NCBI RefSeq assembly: GCF_037975245.1
Contig: NC_092563.1
Coordinates: 23,032,960-23,096,959 of the forward strand
DNA: 64,000 nt
Origin: Apostichopus japonicus
Taxonomy: Eukaryota > Echinodermata > Holothuroidea > Aspidochirotida > Stichopodidae
Direction of reading: 5' to 3'
Shown: positions 14,001 through 27,900 of the stretch, in pieces
Layout: each line of letters starts with the position of its first letter
Numbering within the stretch: the first letter of the stretch is position 1
Translations under genes and position numbers: made by a program
The notes under the pieces: model-generated
Databases searched by the model: none
The model's input: only the letters and a program-made list of their open reading frames with translations
What the model was told of the DNA's origin: nothing

Positions 14001-17000
14001 ATATCATGGTAATCTCCAAAGACAACATTATATCATATAATGGTAATCTCCAAAGACAACATTATAACATATAATGGTAATCTCCAAAGACAAACATTAT
14101 ATCATATAATGGTAATCTCCAAAGACCACATTATAACATATAATGGTAATCTCCAAAGACAACATTATATCATATAATGGTAATCTCCAAAGACAACATT
14201 ATATCATATAATGGTAATCTCCAAAGACAAACATTATATCATATAATGGTAATCTCCAAAGACCAACATTATAACATTTAATGGTAATCTCCAAAGACAA
14301 CATTATAACATATAATGGTAATCTCCAAAGACAACATTATAACATATAATGGTAATCTCTAAAGACCAACATTATAACATATAATGGTAATCTCCAAAGA
14401 CAACATTATCACATATAATGGTAATCTCCAAAGGCCAACATTATAACACATAATGGTAATCTCCAAAGGCCAACATTATAACACATAATGGTAATCTCTA
14501 AAGACAACATTATAACACATAATGGTAATATCCAAAGACAACATTATAACATATAATGGTAATCTCCAAAGACAACATTATCACATATCATGGTTATCTC
14601 CAAAGACAACATTATAACATATAATGGTAATCTCCAAAGACCAACATTATCACACATAATGGTAATCTCTAAAGACAACATTATAACATATAATGGTAAT
14701 CTCCAAAGACCACATTATCACATATAATGGTAATCTCCAAAGGCCAACATTATAACACATAATGGTAATCACTAAAGACAACATTATAACACATAATGGT
14801 AATCTCCAAAGACCACATTATAACATATAATGGTAATCTCCAAAGACCACATTATAACATATAATGGTAATCTCCAAAGACAACATTATATCATATAATG
14901 GTAATCTCCAAAGACAACATTATAACATATAATGGTAATCTCCAAAGACCAACATTATAACATATAATGTAATCTCTAAAGACAACATTATAACATATAA
15001 TGGTAATCTCCAAAGACCAACATTATAACATATAATGGTAATCGACAACATTATAACATATAATGGTCATCTCCTATTACAACATTATAACATATAATGG
15101 TAATCTCCAAAGACCAACATTATAACATATAATGGTAATCTCCAAAGACAACATTATAACACATAATGGTCATCTCCTATTACAACATTATAACATATAA
15201 TGGTAATCTCCAAAGACAACATTATATCATATAATGGTAATCTCCAAAGACCAACATTATATCATATAATGGTAATCTCCAAAGACCACATTATAACATA
15301 TAATGGTAATATCCAAAGACAACATTATAACATATAATGGTAATCTCCAAAGACAACATTATGACATATAATGATAATCTCCAAAGACAACATTATATCA
15401 TATAATGGTAATCTCCAAAGACCAACAATATCACACATAATGGTAATCTCTAAAGACAACATTATATCATATAATGGTAATCTCCAAAGACAACATTATG
15501 ACATATAATGGTAATATCCAAAGACAACATTATAACATATAATGGTAATCTCCAAAGACCAACATTATGACATATAATGGTAATCTCCAAAGACAACATT
15601 ATATCATATAATTGTAATCTCTAAAGACAACATTATAACATATAACGGTATCTGGATCTCACAACAAATGAGGAGTAGTTCAACAAAAAATTCCTCTATT
15701 TGCTGTTTCACATCTGATTTCGATAAAAACTCACTTTGACAAAAATCATCATTGCAATACAGTACCACCCTAATATAACATGTGGCAAAAAGAATAACAA
15801 ATGTTGCACTTATCAAACTACCATAACCAGAGACTATGACGACAGACCTGGCAAAGAATGAGGAAACTCTCAAAAAAAATTCTGCCTTTCTTCCAAAGTT
15901 TTACCACATTTGTATGTATCATAGATTGACCAATACCCTCAAAGAAGTAGAAATGAAACCTTACCTTGAAATTTACCATGATAATGTAGAGACCTGGATC
16001 CATTCCAGTATCTATCCACTAAATGAAGCAGAGACAGAAGCAGCTCATCACTGGCATCCTTGATGACTGGAGATGGTCTTGTATCCTTAGTTTCTTTTGG
16101 AGGCTAGGGGGAGGGAAAAATATATTTATTGTTTTTTCTTCAGCACTAAAAATTACCGCCCAGCACTGTCTTAAAAATCGTGAATCCCACCCAGCACTAT
16201 TTTCATCTAAAATCCTGACATTCCTAACAATATATTCAACATAAATTGGGCCCTAGCCTATGCCAAAATCATACAGACTAATAATGCATCAGTTACGCAT
16301 GCGAGAAACATTACTTACGGCTCTCAATCGATCCCTTGTAAAATCTCTTTGAAACAAACTAATAACTTTTACCAGGTACCTCATATATTTCACTAAATAA
16401 AATTTAAAAATTGTAAATTGTTAGCAAAACTAGTACTTGCGTATGTGCTTAAAAAGCTACACAAGTGCCAGCATTTGGCAATTGAGCACCTTCAAAAATA
16501 AAAAAAAATTCTCAAAAGGGGAGGGGACACCCCCTCCCCCTTAGACCCCTCCCCCAGGACGACAATCAGTATACCCAGCACCCAGGAAATCCTGGCACAT
16601 CCCTGTATATATATATATAAATAAATAAAAATAAAATAAAACAATACTTTCAATTGAGCTCAGATACTGGTAACTTAGAACAGAAATTTTTTCAACTAAC
16701 AAGAGAAACTGCTTCAAAGGGACATTGCAGTAGCTGTTTGCTAACTAAAGATGCTAGAAATTTTCTGTATGTTGTAGGTTCAAACCTCATGCTCATAGCA
16801 TTGTGTACGGCAAATGTTGGTGGTACATTGTGAATTATATGGCAACAACAGAGTGAATGATGTCAACGTGGAAAATTCAGCTCAAAATGAAATTGTTTTT
16901 CTTTACAATATTTTACTCACTTATTCAGAGGAAAATAACATTTTTATAGCAGTTGCAGTTTGATGAAATTTCTAACATTAGAGAATCTTGAAAGCTAAGC

Positions 17001-20000
17001 AAACATTCCAACTGTATCAGGTTTCAAGGATAAAACAATAAGAAGATTAGCCATAATGAAAATCACAGACCATGTAATGTGATAGATTCCAGGGAAGACT
17101 CAAGGGTTTAGCCAGTGAGTGAGAATAAGTTACATTCAATCAAGCATATCTTGAGTTATGGACAAGATAATGAGATGGGCTTTTCAACAAACAAAAGTGG
17201 ACATAGCTGTCTCTTCCATATAAATGTCATATTGTTAGCCACCAGAATATCCCTTTGCATGTCATCATCGTGATTAATTATTCATATTTACCTCAAAGAG
17301 TCTCTGAACATGTGGTGGTTCCTTGTATTCTTCCAACTGTGCTTCACTTGGAACCCTTTTAACCGATGTTTCATGATCTGGAAAGACATGGAAAACGAAG
17401 TCAACTACATCTTACAGTCCAAAGTACACCAAATATTACATAACCCATGTCAAATGTGCTAGTCCATGAGTAGTTCAATTGAGATCTGGTTACATTCTAC
17501 AGTCTAAAATACACCAAATATTACATAACCCATAATAAAATGTGTTAGTCCATGAATAGTTCAAGTGAGGTTTGTTTATATCCAACAGTCTAAAGTACAT
17601 CAAATATTACAAAACCCATGACAAAATATGCTAGTCCATGAGTAGTTCAAAAAAGTAAAGTTTTCATCTCCAAGTTATCCCATTTGTCTGTCCCATAAGA
17701 AATGGTCTTTACGATGGTCAAAAATGTTCATTGGAATTGCTTACTGCAGTTATTGTGCAAGCAGCAACACTTCCATATCTATAAGTATGTGTGTAATACA
17801 CATACTTACACCTCTTCCTATCTCTACATAATTATAGACCATAACATATTCATAAATCACATTGCTAGATAAGCTACCTCAGCTATAGTCTGACCAAAAA
17901 CATCCCTTCACAAAACATCACTTTCAATTTTTATTTATTAGTTATTTTTTATTTATTATATTATTTCACATTATTCCAGGAACTACATTGGACAGTCGGA
18001 CACAAGAACTGTTGCAACAAAAGAAATTCTACAGGAATGTCATCCAATTCTTGCATACATGCCATAGGGTTACTGCGACAACCTTTTCAAAACTGACCAA
18101 TCAGAGTTGACTTTCAGATGATTCATACCTGCTTTAGGATTTGGAGTAAAATGTCCTTTTGAGGTATAAGATGTGTAAGCATCATGTTCGTCAGAGTATC
18201 CTCCTCCGTTTGGTAACTCTGAGTCTCCGCCATCTTGGAAATGAACTTGGCCTTTTGTTTTTCGGTAGGTAGAATACTCATGGTGTGATGCATGATGGGA
18301 AGCCCCTGGCTGACCTAGAAGAGAAAATTTTGCACAAATGGGGTCAAAATACAACTTGGTTGCAAAGAGCTAGCTATTATTACTACAGTAAATGGGAAAA
18401 CTTAGCATTGACTAGATTCTAAATCTAAACTTCCTTCAGCCTCAAAAGAGACTTCCAGGACTTGCAGGAGAAACTGATGGTCCACTCTCTTTAAACAAGC
18501 AAGATATAACTGTCAACAAAGTCTTAAATAATATGTCAAGCTTAAAAAACATTAAACTAATAATTGGTCTAGAATTTGTGAGTTCTCTTTGAAAGAAACT
18601 AGTATATATGTTGTTAACAAGATGGTGAGTCAGAAGAGAAACTGTCACTATTAAAAACCTCCCTAATCAGCCTAACTTAGCTAATCTGAATGCTTCATTA
18701 TGACCTTAAAGGTACTAATCTATGATACTACACAGTTCTTAGATGGTTATGCTGAATCATCTGTTTATTCCATTAACCAAAAAGAGAGAATGAAGGAAGG
18801 GGAGATGGGGGGAGGAATGAGGAAATATGTAAGTCAAAACAGCTTAAACAGTGAACACACAGAATGCACAAACTATAAGTAGCAAAATAATATACTGAAA
18901 TTATTAACAAAATCATAAATGAGCAATGCCATGTTTTACATAATCAGGTGGCCCCACAGCAACTAAATGTATCCTGTACAGTCGATTACATTACTGAGCC
19001 TATAGAGGTGGAAACCACAAACTTACCAGAATTGTTACTTTGGAATGATCCTGTGCTACTACACTCATCACCAATGGGAGTTTCACTGTCGGGGGTGTGA
19101 TGGTTCCCCCCCTGTTCTTGTAGTAGATGAAGGTCGGTTGGTCTTTCTGTCTTGCCGTCCATTCGTCTGATGTCTAACGGGAACAGATTAAATCTTATCA
19201 ATTAAATGTTGAATTTAATTCACAATTTTTTTTTTTGGGGGGGGGGGGGGAAGATGATATTTCATGTTTCCTTGAAAAACCAAATAAAAGGTTTGGGCAA
19301 ATGATTAAGTGCCTGATTCAGTGGTGATAAAATAAATGAAGTAATTAAAAATTCTATTTTAGATTTGTAAAGTGAGAAGGGCTAACAGGAATTCTGCTAA
19401 ATTGTCAAGACAAATACAAATGCTTAGTTTAGGCCTATACCAAAATCAATCCAAAGCATATTTAGAACTAGGCCAATCCTATTTTGTATACAAGTTTCTA
19501 GTCCGAGGAAGTTGTTAATTATCAAGAAGCTGCTTGAAATAACTGGTTGGATTCCATAAACATATTCCACTACCCCTCCTTCACATACCAATTCCAAGTC
19601 GCTGGTGCAATTGTCTGCAACATACTTCTTGTTGCCCACCCTCCCCCCCCCCCAAAAAAAATAATAATAATCATAATGAATATAGAAATGAGGGGGGAAG
19701 CCTGTTACTTACCATAAACAAAATTATGAAATAAAACTTGGAAAACTCTACTTCTTATGTGCAAAATATGCTAAGCTATAATATATTTGATTCAAATGTA
19801 TGGTAAGTCGAGACGCTAGTCTGAAAGTTGATGTTGGATTAAACACACTTGAAAGAATTTCTCATCATTCAAAAGACATGCTCTGACATATATGAGAACC
19901 TAACATGCTCAATTACATTTCATCACAACAAATGTTACGCTAAAAATGATGACCAGCTGCTTGGTCATGATTATTCATACTGCTATTCATGATTATTCAT

Positions 20001-23000
20001 GCTGCTATTCATGAATATTCATGCTGTTATCCATGTCATAGTTGGAGATTTCTTTATACGGTTACCTACCTTCTTTTGAATGAGGTTGAAAACTGCTGTC
20101 TTTGGCCTCTGAGCCTGATAGATGGTACGGTTTGTTGAGGTCACCACTGGTCTTGGCTAAAAGATCTATGAGGTCACTATCATCATCATCCAACGCTGTG
20201 CGAAAAGAACAAATGCAAAGAGGATTCGACGACAGAAATACCTTGAAGGTACCCCTCACAGAGCAAGCTTACTCACGCAAGAAATCAACACAGAGTTCTT
20301 CTGTATGGTCAACTGCGCTTGCCAAGACTTGAAGACTGTCACTTTGCTAATTAAATGTTGCATCCTTAAACAACATTATCCCCCAGAGAGACTAGACTGG
20401 ACGAAATATTGCCTTCATTGAGTCGTTGTAAAGGATACAGTTAGTTATAAAAATCTGTCAGCAATGACAGATCCATGTAAAAGCATACTTAAGAAATATT
20501 ATTAAAGTAGTTGATGATGTTCAAGCATGTATTCATTAGGGCACCTGGAAATATTGAATTATTTTTCTGTGAGTAAAGGAAATAAGATGATGTTCTTGAT
20601 TTATAACTTGAAACCCAAAAATATAGTAATAATAAAGAAGGTAGAGGCAGTTTTCATCAATGTTTTTTAGGTTTAATGTGTATATATTGTATCCCCAGAT
20701 GTGTGACATTTATAGTCAGGTTGAGTCCTCTGGTAACAAGCTTCAACTTTGCATATTTTTCATACATATGCATGTTATGCATATGAGTAAGGATTTGAAA
20801 ATAAATATTACTGTGAAAATCACTTCTAGATGAATCACATCTAGAAATCACATCTAGAAATCATATGAATCACATATTGACAATCACATATAGATAAAGT
20901 ATGCTATATCTACTTTTCATTAGTAGTAAAAGGCAAATGTTTTTCTTTCTGATATTCCCACTACCATATAAGCAACAGCATTGCTAGCATGTTACATATT
21001 TCACATGTACAGTATGTAAATGCAAGGCGGAGAGGAAGCCCTGCCAATAACCCCATAAGCAGACTTTACTACCAGTTTATTATGTACATTAAATTGTACT
21101 TTAGATGATAATGTGGCCATGTTAACCTTTAATTGCTTGACATGGTATTGTCAACTCACATGTAGGATGGCGGGCAAGTTTCTTCATCTGCTCTGATCTG
21201 GTTATGGAATCACTATGTGTGATGCCCTCTTTCTGGGTCACCTGATCGGTCACATGGGACATCAAATCGTAAGCCTATTGGAAGGAACCAAAGCCACTCA
21301 TAGTGTCCATTATATAATATATCAGTATTGCCAGTTTATCTTCTGATATATATACAAGAAAATTTTATAAGAATTTTATGACAAATTGATACAAGTTTGA
21401 CCCAACTACTGATATGACCATTTGGTTTTAAAAATAAAATTTAAAACAAATCAGTGAGGTAATTAATCATTCATTCATTGTTTTGCATATCAAAATACTA
21501 GAATTAATTATCAACTTGATATTTAAATGATGAAAAAAAAAAAAAAATCTTATTTATTTATTTTTTCTTATTTTTTTTTTTATCTCGGATGATGCATTAA
21601 AGAGAAACTTCCTCATGAACTAATCTGAATGAAGAGTACCCAAATGGTTCTACCTACATAGATTGAAAATAGATGATAAGTACAGACTTTCAAACTGTGC
21701 TACAGTAACAGGATGGAGATCTACTTTGTAGTAGTTGAGAGTGCAATCATTTATGAGTGGACAATAGTGAGGCCTGGCATTCTTACCTGATCGGTGTCAA
21801 AATGCAAAATGGCCGCCTTCCTTTCACTGTCTCTGACAGATCGATCATCTGAAAAGAAGCATTTGAAATTTGAAACTTTTTTTGAAAATTATGAACATTT
21901 TTATACAGACAATAAATAATAACCAGGAGTCAGACTCAACTAAGTTTATGGTATGAAAGGACGGAGCATTTTCAACTTGAAAAAAAATGGCCAAAAACAC
22001 ATGATTTAAGACATTTGAGATCAAATTGACTTAACTAGTCTAAACAGCTTTTGTAAATATCAACTTCACTGAATACAAGGAAAGAAATTACCGCTGACAG
22101 TTAATTGCAATTGATCAGACTGCAAAGTTGAAAACAAACTGCCATCTTTTAAAATATAAGTTTAATATATTATCGATTTCAACATTTTGGAATTTCTATA
22201 AGAACCATTTTTGTGTGTACATACGTACTGTACCGTGTCAGTCCCTTACCAAGCTTCCTGAGATTTGGAAGAAGATGGATCAGAAAGAGCCTATAATCAA
22301 CTTCATTTTTGGTCACAGGGTTGAGACGTAGGTCCAGGTCATGTAGATTGGCATTGTGCCTCAGTTGATAAAGGTCCTTTAAATTCTTGATGTCATTGTA
22401 GTAACTGAAATCATGTTTAGGAAAGTGATTCATATTATTGGACAATAGAACTGAGGGAAGGTTTGGTGTTTGGGCATTTATCCAAAGGGGAAGGGCACTA
22501 AACTTATAGTAACGAAATAAATAATCAAATAGGTAAATATATGAACAGATGGACAGGAAGGGGTATGAAATGTTTGAAACAGAATTTATCATTTTAACAG
22601 AGATGTACAAACAAAAATTGACATACTGTTAAGTCCATTCACTAAAGACTACATGATAACAATGGGTAGTTTCACAAGAAATCAGATTTCAATACAACTC
22701 TTGTGGCCCATATTTACACATATTATATACTGTAGCACACTCTCATATCACTGTGATATTGTGAACTGCATTAGAGTGGTAGTGTGTCTATCTTATTCAG
22801 CATATGAGCACAAAAGCCACACCTCCACATGGCAACAGATTTAATAAAACAAGGAAAAACACGGTACAAACATAAAGGATACAGATTGAGTTTTTCCAGC
22901 ACTTTCAGGTGGGAAATTCCTGATAGATTTGTTACTGCATTTCTTGAGAGATCTAAGCTCTTCAGTCTCAGAAATCCATGTAGCGATGTTCCAAGGTGGG

Positions 23001-23609
23001 TTATCTTCTGATGATATGTACCTGGTAGAGAAAGGGATTTCACATCCTCTGAAAAAGAAAACCATCATTATATAGTTAACAAAATATCCTAGGCGTATGA
23101 CATATTGCATTTATTTATCTGCGAAACAAGTTCTGAAAGATGAATTGGGTGTTGATCATAAAAATGATGGCACATACCTTATCATGATATTATGTAGCAC
23201 AATAAATGTCAACTTCTGTGAAAACTTTTACCAGAAATATTTTGCAAAGAAACTAAGAATTATGCAAATGCTGTTGGGAAAATCGCAGACCGGTGTGAGG
23301 AGTTTATCTCAAAGAATTTAACATTTAATTTAAATAGTCCAAGAGTCTTAGTTTTTGGCTATTGCTGTTTAGTAGCAGTATGATATAAGTGCTTTACTGG
23401 CAAGATTTAGGCTATTGTATTGGCAAGACTAGTAAGGTTAGACTAACATTAAACTTCAGTTATAAAATACTTAGTTAAGCCTAACTTAGTGATAACGAAA
23501 GTTAATTGGTAGGCTATCATCTTGTTATAAGCTTACCAAGGTTTTCAACCTCTAATCCCACTCGCTCCCGTATCCATAGCTCGGTAATTTCGAGTGCAGG
23601 GAGCGTCAT
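11015..23609 (-). CDS. CEP72: Centrosomal protein of 72 kDa (LRR and coiled-coil protein)
   Basis: Fourteen coding exons in transcript order: 23537-23609 (ATG), 22883-23048, 22250-22404, 21787-21848, 21160-21274, 20070-20195, 19027-19173, 18129-18314, 17292-17377, 15977-16103, 13277-13482, 12013-12133, 11500-11611, 11015-11171 (TAA). All phases join, giving 612 residues against about 647 in human. The N-terminus carries leucine-rich repeats: SLSLPGTYHQKITHLG, then LKSLDLSRN, then LEKLNLYYND, then a capping segment DLRLNPV..VDYRLFLIHLLP. A conserved DRSVRDSERKAAILHF follows, then a low-complexity middle, a LLSLLHLVDRYWNG block, and a long C-terminal coiled coil ending near QLHWSYGELK. CEP72 works at centriolar satellites and the centrosome, recruiting Kizuna and CEP290 in vertebrates. 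The paralogue LRRC36 shares the LRR block; full length and the coiled coil favour CEP72. Introns hold the repeats listed separately. Confidence 0.93.
11704..11822 (+). repeat. Polypurine (GA-rich) tract in a CEP72 intron
   Basis: About 120 bases almost wholly A and G on the plus strand (polypyrimidine on the CEP72 sense strand), with GGGAGG and GGGGGAGAG words. It lies between CEP72 exons 12 and 13 in transcript order. Such mirror-like tracts can form triplex DNA; that is inference only. Confidence 0.6.
12190..12504. repeat. Tandem duplication of a ~157-bp intron segment
   Basis: Two head-to-tail copies, 12190-12346 and 12347-12504, each beginning CATTTCAAATAA and running through TTCTGACTTAGTATTTGCA, GACAATAATTTATGAGG and TCTGATCAACTATAA to CAGTAAAC. 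They differ by a few substitutions and short indels, so the duplication is fairly recent. It sits within a CEP72 intron. Confidence 0.9.
13140..13230. repeat. Possible non-LTR retrotransposon 3' tail
   Basis: Sequence with TTTTGTGTACATGTGACAAA followed by TTTGAATAAAATTGAATTTG resembles the 3' ends of many LINE and SINE families, which finish in short GAAT-type tandem repeats. No coding part was seen upstream. It lies in the CEP72 intron between exons 11 and 12 in transcript order. The family is not identified. Confidence 0.35.
13532..15655. repeat. 34-bp minisatellite, about 62 copies
   Basis: A 2.1 kb tandem array with consensus close to CATATAATGGTAATCTCC then AAAGACAACATTATAA (34 bases; 35 where GACCAAC or GACAAAC occurs). 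Each unit contains the dyad CATTATA-NCA-TATAATG, with the loop either ACA or TCA. A few units are shortened (near 15045) or carry TCATCTCCTATTAC in place of the usual core (near 15066 and 15171), and that variant recurs about 105 bases apart, pointing to higher-order duplication. The array fills most of the CEP72 intron between exons 10 and 11 in transcript order. Confidence 0.97.
17405..17650. repeat. ~85-bp tandem repeat, three copies
   Basis: Three adjacent copies share ACAGTC(C/T)AAA(G/A)TACA(C/T)C, AAATATTACA(T/A)AACCCAT and GCTAGTCCATGAGTAGTTCAA-like blocks, starting near 17411, 17494 and 17581. The array lies in the CEP72 intron just upstream of exon 17292-17377 on the minus strand. 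No coding content. Confidence 0.85.
19965..20035. repeat. 22-bp tandem repeat (TCATGATTATTCATGCTGCTAT)x3
   Basis: Three units of 22 bases with minor changes, built around ATTCATG words, immediately before the CEP72 exon at 20070-20195. Short and intronic. Confidence 0.85.
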
Positions 23610-24921
23610 CTGGTTACCTAGTGCATGGAAAAAAATTGTATTCAACACAACCGCCGGGTTCTTTCAAGTGAGCTACAGTTAGGCTAGGTTTGTTGTACAC
23701 AGTCTCGTCTAAAAGGCGAGATATGAACCGACTGCAGCATTGCCGTTAGGTATACCGTATGTAGTATTGAAAAAGTACAACTACTATGAGATACATGATA
23801 TTGTAGACATGTCGTTCGTTACAACGAGCGCCTTTAGTTCGTCTTTGTTGCCAGATTTCATTACACACCAATGGCCAACTTGTATTTCATTTCAGCCGAA
23901 TAACAATGAATGACATATACATTTAGCATATTGACATGCGATGTACTGGTCAGATTGTGTTTTCAATAAATTGACAAGAAAGTCAAAACATTGCGAAACA
24001 CCAATCTTTCTTCTAATCCAAGGGAGATCTTGAGGATGAAGATGGTCCTCGCCTTACATTGAAAACCATATGTAATGTAATGAAAACGGTTTGTACCAGT
24101 TTGCTGACCATTTCCACCGTACATATTCATCAAAAGAGTCCAAAATCTCAAACCGTAAGTACAGTACTAGGATCGACACACAGAGGGCAACATTATTCGA
24201 ATGTTTGGTATTACTAAATCTAGTAGTATTACTTTTGTTCGATTTTCCATAACATACAATACAGTAAAATGCATGCATATGCACGCACACCATTGGAGTT
24301 CGTACTCCTAGCACGTACTTAGTATAGTGAAGAATGTACACCATTCGTATACTCAAGGCCTTTTACTGTAAGACCATAGCCATTATCTTAGTACAATCAA
24401 CCTCTATCATACTCCCAAAGTCACATTATACATGATGTAGCCTAGCCTAGTCACAAATTACTGCAGTAAACACATGGGAATCAAATATGGCTTACTATAT
24501 TTGTGGATGTAGCATATTTAAATGTGTATTTTATGTAACAGTGCACCTAGGTATATAACGAAAAAAATAATATTAGTCTGGTACAGGAATATTGGAAATA
24601 AGTATTTCTCACAGTAAGTGTAAATTCACTTCACTGTCAGTATTGAAGATGGACAGTTTTAATAAAAGAAAATAAGGCAATTATTTTTGCCAGAACAGAG
24701 GTATCTTTTTCTATAACTGTAGCCAAAGTTTCATTGCTCAATCAGAATTTGATTATATAATATCCTAGACAGATGATTGTTATGCAGTACCAGTATTTTT
24801 AACTCAGCCATCCTTACCTTTGTAACTTAATATTCCATTTTTTTTTTTGACTTGCAGATATCACTCAAATTTGGTTCTTCTGTCATTGTGAACAAAAACC
24901 TGCCAGAGTGGCTGATCAATC
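23610..24921. promoter_or_regulatory. Divergent promoter region between CEP72 and LENG1
   Basis: CEP72 starts leftwards at 23609 and LENG1 rightwards at 24922, so 1.3 kb must hold both start sites and 5' UTRs. The segment is AT-rich without a CpG cluster. CTTGCAG at 24852-24858 looks like a splice acceptor, so LENG1 may have an upstream non-coding exon whose 3' part runs into the ATG. No TATA box can be assigned with confidence, and no coding exon is visible. Confidence 0.45.
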
Positions 24922-27900
24922 ATGAATATCTTACCAAAGAAAAAGTTTGTACCATTTTACTTTCATAGATATTTATTCGTTGAAATGGGATAGAGTCACC
25001 AGAATTTTTTTTTTAAATAACACATTAAATATTCACAGATAAGATAAATACATGTCAGGCCATGTCTGTCTGTCAAAAAAAAATTAGGGATGCTGTAGGT
25101 GTGCTAAAAATGGCACTCCTGCAAAATATTTAAGTTGACTGTAAACTGCTGTTTACATTTGGTGTGTGATTTCAATGGCCCCCATGGTATAGGGTGTGTG
25201 TATATGAGGTACAATGTTAAAACATTTTCTCTGAATCTAGTCCTTGGTGGGTATGTTAAACATATATGTATGACCAAATAAAGCATGTGGTGATAATTCT
25301 CACGGTCATTTTTGGCTTCATTCCCACTCACCCCTCAGAAAAAAGGTCTGATAGTAGAATGTTTGTACGATGTGAAAGATTTCACAAAAATAAGTAATTG
25401 CAAGCCCCATATTCCATAGCAATTTTAAATACTCAATCCACTGAATAATTTGCAAAAAGCTGCAGATTCTTAATTGCTCGCCTGATTTCCAAGAAACAGC
25501 TATGACAGAAATTTTCCTGATGAATGAGTCTATGAACTCCCCAGATTTTCCCCACCAGACATTTAGTAGTGTTTGGTAGTGTCCAAGAGCTAGCATTTTC
25601 CAAAAGTAATTTTTGTAGAGTTTATGACTCCCCCAGCTCATTCCTAAGTATTGAGTATTGTTCAGTCATAAAAATAATTTGTGTCAGAGAGGACAAAATG
25701 GTTTAATAGTGGCAGCATGGTGCTTGCAGAAAATGTGTGCATGGGACCATATTGATGATGAGTTGGCAAAAGGAGGTAAAAAGGGATATAATATTGGGAA
25801 GAGATCAAAACAATACTGTACACATCTATACTGATCAATGTAAATTTGTTGCCTTTTGATGGAACTCTTTTGGGTAGATAATTGGCTTTCAGACAAGATG
25901 TCTTTTGCAATCAGACAAACACAATATAAAACAGCAATCAAACAAACAAACACTAGCCATGTAATTAATTTCCTGGGGTTTTTTTTTTCTCTCTTTTCTC
26001 TCCTCTTCGGAACAGTTGGCACGTGAGGAACAGAGATAACATAGAGAGGGTGAAGAAAGATGAAGCAAAAGCTGCAGAAGAGGAGAAGAAGCAGCTCACA
26101 AGAGCAGCTACCGCAGTAAGTGATCAAAATAATATTAAGTCATTTCATATTATCATCTACTTTGTAACAGTAAGTTTTTTCTTATGCAACATTTATCTTA
26201 CCAAATATGCAAAGTTTTGCTCATTTTAGTGTTGTACAAAGGTTGACAGTGTTCTAGAAACACTTTTGAAATAAAAAACAAAATAAAAATTAACCTTTCA
26301 TGACAACTAGAACAAAGGCAAGATTGCTAAATTGTCCCTTCTCTCAGTCCCAATCGCCTTCGATCAGATCAGAATTGGTGATGCATATTGGTTACTGTAG
26401 TATCATAATTCCACAATGGATAAAATATATATTATGATTCTACAATGTGGAAAAGTAAAGAGGGCCTGACAAATAAGCAGTTTGCTAACATTTGTGTTTT
26501 ATTATTCTACAAGAATGATTTACTAGAGAGAGCTGGAAGGCCAACAGCTTTATGCTGATCTGAAATCCTGTCAATCGAACTTGCCCATATTTATTCCCAT
26601 CTTCTTCTGCAGGAGAGAGAGGCAAGGACGAAATTTCTGCGAGACAGAGCTCATTCCAAGGGTGCCATCAGTTTTGTTGGGTCAGAGGTCGTACCAGTGA
26701 ATGACACAGGTCAAAGTCATGTCAACTTCTTCAATGACCTAGAGGTAAAATCTTTTCTAGAACAAACTACGTATGAATAAATAATACATAGGCATAATAA
26801 ATCTAACTTGAAAAGTACAAAGTTAAAGTTGACTACTAGTACAACATGTCCTATGCTCAGGTGGATCACGGAAGGAGCTTTAGAAACAATGACCCCAGCA
26901 TCTGGGAGGCCATGTGTTTGAGCCCTGACTAGCCAAAATATTAAAGTCAGGACCAACTTCCAAAATGATGGGACAAATAAGAAAAATTAAGTAGAAATGA
27001 GGAATTGGAAAGGGAGTGATTAATGTTAAAGCTACAGGGGATTGAGTTGTCTCTGTAATACAAATGTGACTGGATTTAGATTTATTAAAATAAATACCTT
27101 CCAAACTGATATGGTTTCATTCTCAGCCACTTTTTAAGAACAACAACAAGTTTTTATCGCACAATTAAAGCATTACATTTATAGATCATTTGGAAACCAA
27201 ATGTATTTTAGTTCATTTTTTTTTTATTCCTTTATAATGCGGAACAACATCTGTGATGCATCTCTCCTGGATAACTAGCAAAATTACTAACAAAATAATA
27301 GTGGAAAAGGAAACCATTGGTAAAATCCACAGTAGTGTACCTTGTTAAGTTCAAACTTATGTTTGAACCTAAATTTTTGTGCCATCCCCCCTTCCCCCCC
27401 CCCCCCAAAGGAATCAAAACCATTCAGAAAGACGACACAGGCTGTCTTCCTGGATACCACCTGTTAGGCTATGCAAAATTTATGCCTCCTCCCTCAAAGA
27501 AACAAGTATACCATTAAATCATCAGGATTAACTTCATTTCAGAAGGTGATCCTAGCATGGGTACATTCATCCCCTTCTGTAAAACTTTTTAATATTCAAC
27601 AGAAAGAGACAAAGAAAGGAAATAAAGATCATGAAGCAGAAAAGAAGTCTGAACAAGAGGCCTGGGAGAAGAAAGTTGGAATTCTGACGCAACTGGGACA
27701 GACTGTGACTGATGGTCAACATAAAACGTTGGCGGACGGGCTTCGCATACCACTGCCCGAGGTGTAAGTGACCTCAGGCAGATAGTTAGGAATGAAAGTA
27801 AACTTAAATAAATGAAAAATAACTAATATAGATCTCGGTTTGCAGGAAATATTAACCCTGAAAATTGGCCAATTTATGTCTGTTTTGATTCTGATGCTAA

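Noticed and set aside
13532-15655. Regular repeats with dyads, superficially like a CRISPR array
   Set aside because: There are no distinct spacers: the whole 34-base unit repeats. The array lies in an intron of a eukaryotic gene with no cas genes.
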